Assembly (NCBI GenBank): GCA_016285145.1
Contig: JAEEQE010000026.1
Location: 1 to 42,531 of the forward strand
Length of the DNA: 42,531 nt
Source: Bacteroidales bacterium
GTDB taxonomy: Bacteria; Bacteroidota; Bacteroidia; Bacteroidales; WCHB1-69
Direction: 5' to 3'
Shown: piece after piece, positions 16,333 through 25,180 of the stretch
Layout of the letters: every line of letters starts with the position of its first letter
Numbering within the stretch: the first letter of the stretch is position 1
The notes under the pieces: model-generated
What the model was told of the DNA's origin: nothing
The model's input: only the letters and a program-made list of their open reading frames with translations
Database searches by the model: none
Made by a program: the position numbers and the translations under genes

Positions 16333-16944
16333 ATGAGAGTGATCCGGGGTTTTGACGAAGATGCCGGCCTGAATGCGCCGGTGGCCGCCATCGGTTCCTT
16401 CGATGGTGTCCATCTGGGTCATTGCCGGGTACTGCGTTATCTGTGCGAATATGCGCATCGGACGGGTGGCGACAGTGTGGTGGTTACCTTTGACCCGCAT
16501 CCCCAGCAGGTACTTCGCCCGAATTCGGATTTCTTTAATATCAATAGTTTAGAAAAGAATATTGAATTGATTGGAAAACAAGGAGTTGATGCTGTGTTGA
16601 TCGTCCCGTTCACCCAAGCCTTTTCCCAACTGTCGTATTCGGATTTTATTGACCAATATATGATTGGTAAACTCCGGGTGTCCGCGTTGGTGATGGGCCC
16701 CAACCATGCTTTGGGCCATAAACGTGCCGGCGGAAGGGAAGCCATTGAGAACCTTTGCAAAGAGCGTGGGGTGCATGTGGTGGAACTGCCGGAGATGATG
16801 TGCCATGATGTGGCCGTTCATTCGGCCAAGATCCGCAAACTCATCACGGAAGGCCGATGGAACGATGTGGACGAATTGTTAGGCTATCATTATGTGTGGG
16901 AATGTAAAGACGCGCCGCGCGTCTCAAAATTAATGAATAAATAA
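16333..16944 (+). CDS. ribF: FAD synthetase (FMN adenylyltransferase) domain protein, RibF lacking its kinase half
   Basis: The 203-residue protein is the N-terminal half of RibF. It has the nucleotidyltransferase motif GSFDGVHLGH (21-30), VVTFDPHP (50-57), MGPNHALGH, and HSAKIRKLITEGRW in place of the usual SSTxIR. It ends right after LGYHYVW, the point where bifunctional RibF (about 300 residues) continues into riboflavin kinase. The end is a normal stop; topA follows after 13 bases, with no frameshifted kinase sequence between. The missing half is encoded at 34539-34943. The predicted reaction is FMN + ATP to FAD + PPi. It lies between pheT and topA, probably cotranscribed. Confidence 0.9.
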   Translation: MRVIRGFDEDAGLNAPVAAIGSFDGVHLGHCRVLRYLCEYAHRTGGDSVVVTFDPHPQQVLRPNSDFFNINSLEKNIELIGKQGVDAVLIVPFTQAFSQLSYSDFIDQYMIGKLRVSALVMGPNHALGHKRAGGREAIENLCKERGVHVVELPEMMCHDVAVHSAKIRKLITEGRWNDVDELLGYHYVWECKDAPRVSKLMNK

Positions 16945-16957
16945 AAAATACAATTAT

Positions 16958-19450
16958 ATGAGCAAGAATCTGATTATCGTTGAGTCTCCGGCAAAGGCCA
17001 AGACCATTCAGAAGTTCATCGGTAAGGATTTTACGGTGATTTCGAGCAAAGGGCATGTTTGTGATCTGCCGCAGAAGGACATCGGTATTGATGTGGCCAA
17101 AGGTTTCGAACCCAAATACATCATTTTGGATGACAAGAAGGCCCTGATTAGCGACATCAAGAAGAAGGCGCAGGAGGCTGATGTGATATGGCTGGCGACG
17201 GATGACGACCGCGAGGGTGAGGCTATCTCCTGGCACCTGATGCAAGTCACTAAAATGGATCCGTCCAAAGTAAGGAGAATCGTTTTCCATGAGATTACGA
17301 AGGGAGCCATCGAGAACGCGTTGGCCAACCCGCGGGATCTGAACATTGATCTGGTGAACGCCCAGCAGGCGCGCCGTGTGTTGGACCGTCTGGTGGGCTT
17401 CGAACTGTCGCCCGTCTTGTGGCGCAAGGTGAAACCCCAACTGTCTGCCGGACGTGTGCAGTCGGTGGCCGTGAAGCTGATTGTGGAGCGTGAACACGAA
17501 ATCGAACGCTTCAACAGCACCTTCTCCTACAAAGTGGAGGGTGCCTTTGTCTCGGAGCGCGACCGTCAGGTTGAACTCTCCACGGAGCTGAACAAGAAGT
17601 TCAACACCCGCGAGGAGGCCATGAAGTTTCTGGAGGATTGTAAGAACGCCACGTTCAAAGTGGCGGCCATTGAAAAGTCCCCCGGCAAGAAAAGTCCCGC
17701 CCCTCCGTTCACCACTTCAACGCTCCAACAGGAGGCCGCCCGGAAATTAGGATTCTCCGTCAGCAAGACGATGGTGGTGGCCCAGCAACTCTATGAGGCC
17801 GGTTACATCACCTATATGCGTACCGACTCCGTGAACCTGTCGGCCTTCGCCCTCGCGACGGCCAAGGATGTGATCACGGAACTGTACGGCGCGGAATACT
17901 CGCACCTGCACAATTTTGTGACCAAGACCAAGGGCGCGCAAGAGGCCCACGAGGCTATCCGTCCCACGGACATGTCGCGACAGACAGTTCCGGGCGACAC
18001 TTTCGTGAAGCATCTCTATGAATTGATTTGGAAGCGCACCATCGCCTCTCAGATGAGCGATGCGAAAACCGAAAAGACCAGCATCACGATTCCGGTGTCG
18101 AACCGGTCGGAGAAATTCGTGGCCAACGGGGAAGTGATCCTCTTCCCAGGCTTCCTTAAAGTATATACCGAATCCAAGGATGAGGAGAGTGAAGAGGTCA
18201 AGGGACTGCTGCCTGTGGTGCAACAGGATGAGAACCTTTTGTCGAAGAGCATCACAGCCACCCAGCGTTTCGCCCAGCCGCCCGCACGCTATACCGAGGC
18301 TACACTGGTGAAGAAACTGGAGGAATTGGGCATTGGCCGTCCCTCCACATACGCCACTATCATCACTACGATACAGAAGAGGGGTTATGTGCAGAAGGCC
18401 ACCCGTCCGGGCAAGGAACGCAAATACGATTGCCTTGTCCTGAAGAACGGTACCCTGAAAGAGGAGGAACGCACGGAGAAATACGGTTATGAGAAGGAGA
18501 AAATCATCCCCACGGACGTGGGCATTGTGGTGAACGATTATCTGCAGGAGAATTTCCAAGATATCATGGATTACGGATTTACTGCCGATGTGGAGAAGAA
18601 ATTTGATGATATAGCTGAAGGCAAAGAACAATGGCAGAGTATGTTGCAGCATTTTTACGGCGGCTTCCACGATTCGGTGGACCATGCCTTGAACTATTCC
18701 GCCAAGGCCAGTGGCGAGCGGTTGCTCGGCTACGATCCGGTCAGCAATGCCAAGGTGTTCGCCAAATTGGGCAAATACGGTCCCATGGTCCAGATAGGGG
18801 AGAATTACGCGGATGAGAAACCCCGTTATGCACGCCTCCGTCCCAACCAGTTCATCGAGACCATCACGCTGGAAGAGGCAATGGAACTGTTTAAACTGCC
18901 CCGCACGGTGGGTGAGTGGAATGGCCATGAAGTCACGGTGGGTGCCGGACGTTTCGGCCCGTATGTGCGTTACGAAGACACGTTCGTGTCCATCCCCAAG
19001 GATGAAGACCCGATTTCCATCTCTCTGGAGCGTTGCATTCAGATTCTGGAAGAGAAACAAAAAAAGGATGCCGACCGGGCGCCCCGTCTGATCGGACATT
19101 ACAACGGTAAGGAGATTATGGCCGCTGCCGGACGTTACGGCCCTTATCTGAAATATGATGGCAAGAACATCACGTTGGGCAAAGGCATGGACCTCAGCAG
19201 CCTGACCGAGGAGTCCGCCATTGATTTCCTGCAGAACGCACAAACCAAGAACGTGTTACGCTCCTTTGAAGAGGATGATAATATTAAAGTGATGAACGGT
19301 CGCTACGGGGCATACATCACCAATGGCACTGACAATTTCAAGATTCCCAAAGGCATGGCTGCGGAGAATATGACCTATCAGGATTGTTTGGAAATCATTC
19401 GCAATACTACCCCCACGGCCAAGAAACGTATCATCCGCAAAAAGAGCTAA
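16958..19450 (+). CDS. topA: DNA topoisomerase I
   Basis: A type IA topoisomerase of 830 residues that relaxes negative supercoils. The Toprim start is LIIVESPAKAKTIQKF, with DDDREGE near residue 85; the active-site tyrosine is in AGYITYMRTDS. The C-terminal quarter has Toprim-C repeats seen as GRYGPY-type segments (GKYGPMVQIG, GRFGPYVRYE, GRYGPYLKYD, GRYGAYITNG) instead of Cys4 zinc fingers, as is usual in Bacteroidetes. The arginase-like gene starts 2 bases after the stop, so they are cotranscribed. It is slightly longer than typical Bacteroidales TopA but intact. Confidence 0.97.
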   Translation: MSKNLIIVESPAKAKTIQKFIGKDFTVISSKGHVCDLPQKDIGIDVAKGFEPKYIILDDKKALISDIKKKAQEADVIWLATDDDREGEAISWHLMQVTKMDPSKVRRIVFHEITKGAIENALANPRDLNIDLVNAQQARRVLDRLVGFELSPVLWRKVKPQLSAGRVQSVAVKLIVEREHEIERFNSTFSYKVEGAFVSERDRQVELSTELNKKFNTREEAMKFLEDCKNATFKVAAIEKSPGKKSPAPPFTTSTLQQEAARKLGFSVSKTMVVAQQLYEAGYITYMRTDSVNLSAFALATAKDVITELYGAEYSHLHNFVTKTKGAQEAHEAIRPTDMSRQTVPGDTFVKHLYELIWKRTIASQMSDAKTEKTSITIPVSNRSEKFVANGEVILFPGFLKVYTESKDEESEEVKGLLPVVQQDENLLSKSITATQRFAQPPARYTEATLVKKLEELGIGRPSTYATIITTIQKRGYVQKATRPGKERKYDCLVLKNGTLKEEERTEKYGYEKEKIIPTDVGIVVNDYLQENFQDIMDYGFTADVEKKFDDIAEGKEQWQSMLQHFYGGFHDSVDHALNYSAKASGERLLGYDPVSNAKVFAKLGKYGPMVQIGENYADEKPRYARLRPNQFIETITLEEAMELFKLPRTVGEWNGHEVTVGAGRFGPYVRYEDTFVSIPKDEDPISISLERCIQILEEKQKKDADRAPRLIGHYNGKEIMAAAGRYGPYLKYDGKNITLGKGMDLSSLTEESAIDFLQNAQTKNVLRSFEEDDNIKVMNGRYGAYITNGTDNFKIPKGMAAENMTYQDCLEIIRNTTPTAKKRIIRKKS

Positions 19451-19452
19451 CT

Positions 19453-20628
19453 ATGGACCTCTCACTCTATTTCAAGGCGGTGGATGCGACATTGGGCGGC
19501 GTTGAGCGGGACATCGTTTCCGACCAGCAGCTATTGTCGCGGGTTCTGTTCTACAATCCGGAAGAACCCATCAATATCCAGGAGGCCCAGCTGGCCATCA
19601 TAGGTGTGCCGGAAGCCCGCAACAGCTATCGGAACGAGTCTTGTGCGATGGCTCCGGATGAGATCCGTCGGCAGTTCTACCAGTTATACCGGTGGAAATC
19701 GGATGTGCGCATTGTGGATTTGGGCAACCTGGTGGTAGGGGAGACTGTGGAGGATACATACGCGGTGCTGGCTGATATTATCGCTTATTTGCTGGAAAAC
19801 AGTGTGTTGCCCATAATTCTGGGAGGTAGCAACGATCTTGCTTTTGCCAATTATCGTGCGTATGAGAAAATTGAAAAGGTGGTGAACCTTGTGTCGGTGG
19901 ATTCCACCTTCGACCTTGGCAATGAGACGCAACCTATCCGTTCGGATGCCTATCTGAACAAAATGATTCTCCAACAGCCGAATTATCTGCTCAATTACGC
20001 GAATATCGGCTATCAGGTCTATATGAACAGCCCTGCGGATCTGAAGATGATGGAGGACCTCTTCTTTGAGACTTACCGCGTGGGCACCATGCGCAAGGAT
20101 TTGGAGGAGGTAGAGCCCATCGTGCGCAATGCCGACATGGTGACCATCGACATCTCTGCGGTACGTCGGCCCGATGCGCCGGGATGCCCGCACAACTCGG
20201 CTAATGGATTTTACGGAGAAGAGATCTGTCAGATAGCCAAATACGCCGGCGTGAGCGACAAACTCACCTCTTTCGGCATTTATGAATATGACCCCACGAT
20301 GGATTACGGCAACCAGACATCCCAGTTGATCAGCCATATAATATGGTATTTTGTGGAGGGGTTTCTGAACCGCCAGCAGGATGACCGTTTCCGTGACAAG
20401 GAGGCCTACCGGCAATACAGCATTGCCGTGTCCGGCGCTTTGGATGAGATGGTTTTCTACTGCAGCCGCAAGACCGGACGCTGGTGGGTGCTGGTGCCGA
20501 TTATCAGCAAGGACAAGAATGTGACACGCAGCTATTATCTGCCCTGCTCGAAACGGGATTATGACCTCGCATGCGAGGACCGGATCTCGGACCGCTGGTG
20601 GAGAACCTATCATAAGTTAAATCATTAA
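19453..20628 (+). CDS. Arginase/formimidoylglutamase-fold protein with altered metal site
   Basis: This 391-residue protein aligns to the ureohydrolase fold (arginase, agmatinase, formimidoylglutamase). The metal-site motifs are recognisable but altered: GGSND where the family has GG(D/G)H, VDSTFD where it has DxHxD, and TIDISAVRRPDAPG where it has SxDxDxxDP...PG. At least two histidines and one aspartate of the usual Mn2+ ligands are missing, so classic ureohydrolase activity is doubtful. From memory, this divergent group is common in Bacteroidetes and often annotated formimidoylglutamase, near topA or T9SS genes. The start at 19453 sits 2 bases after the topA stop; an upstream in-frame ATG lies inside topA. 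Confidence 0.85.
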   Translation: MDLSLYFKAVDATLGGVERDIVSDQQLLSRVLFYNPEEPINIQEAQLAIIGVPEARNSYRNESCAMAPDEIRRQFYQLYRWKSDVRIVDLGNLVVGETVEDTYAVLADIIAYLLENSVLPIILGGSNDLAFANYRAYEKIEKVVNLVSVDSTFDLGNETQPIRSDAYLNKMILQQPNYLLNYANIGYQVYMNSPADLKMMEDLFFETYRVGTMRKDLEEVEPIVRNADMVTIDISAVRRPDAPGCPHNSANGFYGEEICQIAKYAGVSDKLTSFGIYEYDPTMDYGNQTSQLISHIIWYFVEGFLNRQQDDRFRDKEAYRQYSIAVSGALDEMVFYCSRKTGRWWVLVPIISKDKNVTRSYYLPCSKRDYDLACEDRISDRWWRTYHKLNH

Positions 20629-20673
20629 TTTTAAGAATAATAGATTAATTAATAAAAAATTAAAACAACGATT

Positions 20674-21684
20674 ATGAAAAAGGAATTTTTACTCTTGTTG
20701 CTTTGTGCGATGACATACTCTTTTGTCAGCGCGCAGGTCGATGACAAAACGGCTGCCGAACAGGCTGTGAAGACCACGGTCAAGGCGGCTACAGTGGACA
20801 GTGCCAAACACTGGAAATTCACTGGCATGGTGGGCCTGAACGCCTCTCAGACCGCCCTCTTCAACTGGGCTGCCGGTGGCGACAACAATGTGACGGGATT
20901 CGTCTATGCCAACCTTACCCTTTCTTTCAAGAAAAACAAATGGACGTGGGATAGCAACCTCGATACGGAATTAGGTGAAACCTATTCATCCGCGTTGAAT
21001 CCGAGATGGAGAAAAGCCAACGACAAGATCAATTTCACCACGAAGGGCGGTTTCCAGATGCACCCGCAGTTTTATCTCACTCTTCTGGGAAGTTTCAAGT
21101 CCCAGTATCGTTCGGGTTGGACGTATGCCAACGATGAAGAAGGCAACAAGGAGTTGATTTCCAAGTGGTTGTCTCCATCCTACACCGACCTTGCCCTTGG
21201 TATCGAGTATCGTCCCAACGACATCTTCACCGTTGGTGTGTATCCGATTGCCGGTCGTATGACCACGTGTAAAGAGGAGAGTCTTCGTCCGAACTATGGT
21301 CTCTCCCAACGCGAGGACGGCACCTACAAGCCCGTGATGCTGAACATGGGTCTCCGTATCAACGGCGGTATCAATTACACGTTGGTGAAAGACCTCAAAA
21401 TCATCTCCACCATCACATTGTTCACGCCTTATACGGCCAGAATCCATGACAAAGAGAATGGTCAGAAATTCGGCAACTTCGATGTGGATTGGGATGTGGC
21501 TATTACATACAGCTTCCTCAAAGTGTTCAGTGTCAGTTTGATGACTTCATTGAAGTATTATGACAGAGTGATGATTCCGGGCAAGAATTGGAACGGTCTT
21601 GGACCTGGTTACAGCAGCAAGTATCCTGCCGCCCGTGTGCAGTTCAAAGAGGTCGTTGGTCTGGGTATCGGCTATAGCTTCTAA
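20674..21684 (+). CDS. DUF3078 outer-membrane beta-barrel-like protein
   Basis: A 336-residue exported protein with a signal peptide ending in FVSA-Q. It then shows alternating amphipathic strands with aromatic ends, such as WKFTGMVGLNASQTALFNWAAGGDN (the N-terminal DUF3078 hallmark), and a terminal strand VVGLGIGYSF with C-terminal Phe. The family is Bacteroidetes-specific and of unknown function, probably an outer-membrane barrel. It is 45 bases downstream of the arginase-like gene, with no clear new promoter in the AT-rich gap, so it may be the last gene of the pheT-ribF-topA run. Confidence 0.85.
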   Translation: MKKEFLLLLLCAMTYSFVSAQVDDKTAAEQAVKTTVKAATVDSAKHWKFTGMVGLNASQTALFNWAAGGDNNVTGFVYANLTLSFKKNKWTWDSNLDTELGETYSSALNPRWRKANDKINFTTKGGFQMHPQFYLTLLGSFKSQYRSGWTYANDEEGNKELISKWLSPSYTDLALGIEYRPNDIFTVGVYPIAGRMTTCKEESLRPNYGLSQREDGTYKPVMLNMGLRINGGINYTLVKDLKIISTITLFTPYTARIHDKENGQKFGNFDVDWDVAITYSFLKVFSVSLMTSLKYYDRVMIPGKNWNGLGPGYSSKYPAARVQFKEVVGLGIGYSF

Positions 21685-21707
21685 TACGGGATTTTATTCG
21701 ATATAAT

Positions 21708-21739
21708 CAATATTCGACTCATTCAATATTCGACTCATT
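21708..21739. repeat. Perfect 16-bp tandem duplication upstream of asnS
   Basis: The 16-mer CAATATTCGACTCATT occurs twice head to tail (21708-21723 and 21724-21739), ending 11 bases before the asnS start codon. It covers most of the intergenic region. It may be a replication-slippage product or a doubled regulatory site. Confidence 0.9.
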
Positions 21740-21750
21740 ATAAATAGATT

Positions 21751-23148
21751 ATGCAAAAAATCAGAATTAAAGACATTCTCAAAAACCCGGAAGTGATAGG
21801 TATTGGCAAGCCTGTCAGTGTGAAGGGTTGGGTGCGCACCAAACGTGGAAACAGCAATGTGGCCTTCATCGCGTTGAACGACGGCTCCATTGTTTCTAAT
21901 TTGCAAATTGTGGCGGAACCTGCCAAGTTTGACGAAGAGCTGATGAAGAAAATCACAACAGGCTCGTGCATCCATGTGGAAGGCACGTTGGTGGAATCGC
22001 AGGGCAAGGGCCAGACCGTGGAGGTGCAGGCTGACACGATTGAGCTTTACGGCACTGCCGACCCGGAAGTGTATCCGTTGCAGAAAAAAGGTCACTCGAT
22101 GGAGTTTTTGCGTGAGATTGCACACCTGCGTCCGCGCACGAACTACTTCGGTTGCGTGCTCCGTCTGCGCCATGCCATGGCTTTTGCCATCCACAAGTAT
22201 TTCAACGACAGAGGCTTCTTCTACCTGCATACCCCGCTGATCACCGCTTCGGATGCCGAAGGTGCCGGCGAGATGTTCAACGTGACCACCTTTGACCTGA
22301 ACAACGTGCCCCGCACGGAGGATGGCAAGGTGGACTTCAAGAAGGACTTCTTCGGCAAACACACCAACCTGACGGTCTCCGGTCAGCTGGAAGGCGAGCT
22401 TGGCGCTCTTGCGTTGGGCAACATATACACCTTCGGGCCCACGTTCCGCGCTGAGAACAGTAACACGCCGCGCCACCTCGCCGAGTTCTGGATGATTGAG
22501 CCCGAAATGGCTTTCTATGATATCAAGGATAACATGGACCTCGCCGAGGATTTCATCAAGTACCTCGTGCGTTATGCCCTCGACAACAACATGGACGACC
22601 TTCGCTTCCTGAACGACATGTTCGACAAAGGACTGATCGAACGTCTGGAGTCGGTGCTGAAGGAGGATTTCGTGCGCTTGGATTACACCTCCGCCATCGA
22701 GATCCTGCTCAAGGCCGACAAGAAATTCGACTACAAGGTGTCGTGGGGTGTTGATCTGCAATCCGAGCACGAACGCTACCTTGTGGAGAATCACTTCAAG
22801 AAACCGGTTATTTTGACCGATTATCCGAAGGAAATCAAGGCTTTCTACATGAAGCAGAACGACGACGGCAAGACCGTGCGCGCCATGGACGTCTTGTTCC
22901 CGACCATCGGCGAAATCATCGGCGGGTCGGAACGTGAGGCGGATTATCAAAAGCTTCTCAACCGAGTGCACGAGTTAGGCATGACGGAGGAACAGTACTG
23001 GTGGTATTTCGAGACCCGCAAGTTCGGTTCTGCACCGCACTCCGGCTTTGGATTGGGCTTCGAGCGTCTGCTGTTGTTTGTCACAGGCATGACCAACATC
23101 CGCGATGTGATTCCATTCCCGAGAACCCCGCAAAACGCTGAATTTTAG
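21751..23148 (+). CDS. asnS: Asparagine--tRNA ligase
   Basis: A class IIb aminoacyl-tRNA synthetase of 465 residues, the normal length. It has an N-terminal OB-fold anticodon-binding domain (about 15-110, [16 protein letters not shown]), class II motif 2 ([22 protein letters not shown]) and motif 3 ([10 protein letters not shown] near the end). [14 protein letters not shown] with AENSNT points to Asn rather than Asp specificity. It follows DUF3078 and precedes rpoN with a stable hairpin between. The start codon is the first ATG after the 16-bp tandem duplication. Confidence 0.96.
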   Translation: MQKIRIKDILKNPEVIGIGKPVSVKGWVRTKRGNSNVAFIALNDGSIVSNLQIVAEPAKFDEELMKKITTGSCIHVEGTLVESQGKGQTVEVQADTIELYGTADPEVYPLQKKGHSMEFLREIAHLRPRTNYFGCVLRLRHAMAFAIHKYFNDRGFFYLHTPLITASDAEGAGEMFNVTTFDLNNVPRTEDGKVDFKKDFFGKHTNLTVSGQLEGELGALALGNIYTFGPTFRAENSNTPRHLAEFWMIEPEMAFYDIKDNMDLAEDFIKYLVRYALDNNMDDLRFLNDMFDKGLIERLESVLKEDFVRLDYTSAIEILLKADKKFDYKVSWGVDLQSEHERYLVENHFKKPVILTDYPKEIKAFYMKQNDDGKTVRAMDVLFPTIGEIIGGSEREADYQKLLNRVHELGMTEEQYWWYFETRKFGSAPHSGFGLGFERLLLFVTGMTNIRDVIPFPRTPQNAEF

Positions 23149-23150
23149 TG

Positions 23151-23179
23151 GTAAGGGCGAATGATAAGTTCGCCCTTAC
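23151..23179. other. Hairpin between asnS and rpoN
   Basis: A perfect 11-bp stem GTAAGGGCGAA/TTCGCCCTTAC with a 7-base loop begins 3 bases after the asnS stop and ends 13 bases before the rpoN start. No U tract follows, so it is not a standard terminator. It could protect the asnS mRNA 3' end or modulate rpoN translation. Confidence 0.75.
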
Positions 23180-23192
23180 AAATTCTTGTATT

Positions 23193-24701
23193 ATGCCAGT
23201 AAACCTTACACAAGAGCAGAAAACCGTTCAACGGCAGATAGCCACACAGCAGACCATCCGTCTGATGCAGTTGGTGGAGCTTCCGTATAACTCGTTGGAG
23301 CAGGAAATCCTCAAGGAGGTGGATGAGAATCCCGCCTTGGAGGCCTATCGCGACGATGAAGACCCCAACGTGGAGCCGGTGGAAGAGAATATGCCCGAAT
23401 ACGATGAAAACGGGGATCCGTTGGAGCTTACAAACGAGCCTCTTTCCGAGGATGAGATTTTCAAGGAGGACTATTACCGGGACGATGACTTGGACGATTA
23501 TCCTTCGGAACGGGAAATCGAAAACCGGATCCAGCGGATGAATGCGCCCGATCCGGACAAAGTACGCGACCCGAGCGGTGTCTTCCACCAGTCAATGCAG
23601 GAGCAGTGGCAGCTGCAGTTAGGTGAGATGATGCTGACAGAGCGCCAAAGCCAGATTGCCTATTATATTGTCGGCAACCTCGACTCCGACGGTTATCTTA
23701 CGGCCGACCTCAAAAGTCTGTCGGATGAGTTGTTGTACAATTATAATATATATACATCCAAAGAGGAGGTGGAGCAGGTGCTGGTAGAAGTGGTGCAGGA
23801 ACTGGATCCCGCAGGCACTGGTGCGCGCAATCTGCGCGAGTGTCTGCTTCTGCAATTGCGGCGGAATCCGGAACAGACGGAGACTGTGATGGTTGCTCGG
23901 ACAATTTTGGAACGCTGTTTTGATGAGTTTTCCAAGAAACATTTCGACAAAATCGCCCAGACGCTCTCCTTGACGGATGAACAACTGAAAGAGGCCGTAA
24001 TGCTCATCCAGCGCCTCGACCCCCGTCCGGCGGATGCCTCCACCCCGTTAGAGAAATCGGCGGACTTGATCACCCCTGACTTCTTCATCACCAGTCACAA
24101 CGGCCAGCTTACCTTGACATTGAACAACCAATATGTGCCTAAAGTTCGCATTAATAAGGAGTTCAGCAACGAGTACCGTTTTCTTACCAAGGAAACGAGC
24201 GAGAAGCGTCGCATGGAGGCGGAGAAGTTCATGCGCGATTACGTGGACCGCGGCAACCAGTTCATCGCCACACTCACCACGCGCGAGATGATTCTCTACA
24301 ACACCATGTACGCCATCATGCAGCATCAGAAGCAGTATTTTCTGACGGGCGATGACACGATGCTCAAACCCATGATATTGAAGACGATAGCCGAAGAGGT
24401 TGGGGTGGATGTCTCCACAGTGTCACGTGTTTCCAACAGCAAGTATGTGCAGACGGACTTCGGCATCATCCCGTTGAAACATTTGTTCTCCGAGGCCGTC
24501 AATGATGACGACATCTCCTCTAAGGAGATCAAAAGCATTCTCAGTGATTTGATTCGGGAAGAAGACAAGCGTCACCCTTTGTCGGACGAAGCCTTGTGTG
24601 GGATGTTGAAGGAGAAAGGCTACAACATTGCCCGCCGCACCGTGGCCAAGTACCGCGAGCAGCTCAACCTGCCGGTCGCCCGATTGAGGAGGGAAATATA
24701 A
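23193..24701 (+). CDS. rpoN: RNA polymerase sigma-54 factor
   Basis: A 502-residue RpoN. Region I at the N-terminus is Gln/Leu-rich (QQTIRLMQLVELPYNSLEQEI, ending ENPALE), followed by an acidic linker of about 40-110 and the core-binding domain. The DNA-binding C-terminus has a helix-turn-helix (TIAEEVGVDVSTVSRVSNSKYVQT) and the RpoN box ARRTVAKYRE at about 480-489. Sigma-54 needs enhancer-binding AAA activators; none is in the window. The ATG at 23193 is chosen because the upstream in-frame start would lie in the hairpin and add unrelated residues. Confidence 0.96.
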   Translation: MPVNLTQEQKTVQRQIATQQTIRLMQLVELPYNSLEQEILKEVDENPALEAYRDDEDPNVEPVEENMPEYDENGDPLELTNEPLSEDEIFKEDYYRDDDLDDYPSEREIENRIQRMNAPDPDKVRDPSGVFHQSMQEQWQLQLGEMMLTERQSQIAYYIVGNLDSDGYLTADLKSLSDELLYNYNIYTSKEEVEQVLVEVVQELDPAGTGARNLRECLLLQLRRNPEQTETVMVARTILERCFDEFSKKHFDKIAQTLSLTDEQLKEAVMLIQRLDPRPADASTPLEKSADLITPDFFITSHNGQLTLTLNNQYVPKVRINKEFSNEYRFLTKETSEKRRMEAEKFMRDYVDRGNQFIATLTTREMILYNTMYAIMQHQKQYFLTGDDTMLKPMILKTIAEEVGVDVSTVSRVSNSKYVQTDFGIIPLKHLFSEAVNDDDISSKEIKSILSDLIREEDKRHPLSDEALCGMLKEKGYNIARRTVAKYREQLNLPVARLRREI

Positions 24702-24863
24702 AATTCCCCTTCTGTTTTAGATTTGACGAATGAACGAGTGCATAGTCAAAGTGATCTTTGACTATGCCGAGTGAAGAGGAAAAGGAGGCGTAGCCTCAAT
24801 GGTTTCCCGAAGGGCAGGGTATTATAATGGATTAGAATACCTTATTTCTGAAAGAGAGTTTGG
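24702..24863. other. Gene-free stretch with a perfect 12-bp hairpin (24740-24767)
   Basis: No credible ORF is found between rpoN and the 134-bp repeats. The main feature is the inverted repeat GCATAGTCAAAG-TGAT-CTTTGACTATGC, perfect over 12 bp, 38 bases after the rpoN stop and without a U tract. A weaker stem GAGGC-GTA-GCCTC (about 24786-24798) follows. The large hairpin may end or stabilise the rpoN message. Confidence 0.7.
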
Positions 24864-25131
24864 AAAGTGAGGACTTATAGATCCCATGCGCTGCCGCGGG
24901 CGTCCTTGCATCTTCGAACTCCCAGTCGCAACCAAGTTGCGCCTGACTTTTGTTTTTCGCTCCTTCTTATGCCAGCAAGCTGTCAACGAAGTCGCTCAAA
25001 GTGAGGGATTGCAGATCCCATGCGCTGCCGCGGGCGTCCTTGCATCTTCGAACTTCCAGGCGCAACCAAGTTGCGCCTGACTTTTGTTTTTCGCTCCTTC
25101 TTATGCCAGCAAGCTGTCAACGAAGTCGCTC
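24864..25131. repeat. Two tandem 134-bp repeats next to tRNA-Ser
   Basis: Unit 1 is 24864-24997 and unit 2 is 24998-25131. They are nearly identical, differing in a short block after AAAGTGAGG and at two positions in the middle. Each holds an internal inverted repeat around GCGCAAC-CAA-GTTGCGC (8-bp stem in unit 2). Each begins with AAAGTGAGG, which is also the 3' acceptor/T-arm sequence of the adjacent tRNA-Ser gene as read on the plus strand; unit 2 matches it for 13 bases (AAAGTGAGGGATT). The units therefore look like remnants of sequence joined at the tRNA 3' end, but no integrase gene is present. Confidence 0.88.
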
Positions 25132-25167
25132 AAAACAAAACAGGAGCACGCTGTCGCATGCTCCTGT
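25131..25167 (-). terminator. Intrinsic terminator of tRNA-Ser
   Basis: On the minus strand, a 12-bp stem (25140-25151 with 25156-25167, one G-U pair, four-base loop) ends in GCTCCTGT and runs into TTTGTTTTG. It lies 13 bases beyond the tRNA 3' end and directly at the boundary with the 134-bp repeats. Confidence 0.75.
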
Positions 25168-25180
25168 AAGTTCTCAGCTG

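Noticed and set aside
17747-19243. A 498-codon open frame on the minus strand inside topA
   Set aside because: It is antisense to a well-conserved topoisomerase I, has no recognisable domain, is rich in His/Arg/Leu as expected for a shadow frame of GC3-rich genes, and has no promoter.
21694-22971. A 425-codon minus-strand frame across asnS
   Set aside because: Antisense to asnS, whose motifs are intact; no domain or start signal.
24886-25080. A 64-codon plus-strand ORF within the 134-bp repeats
   Set aside because: It consists of translated repeat sequence, lacks a promoter and has no domain; two overlapping frames look equally open.
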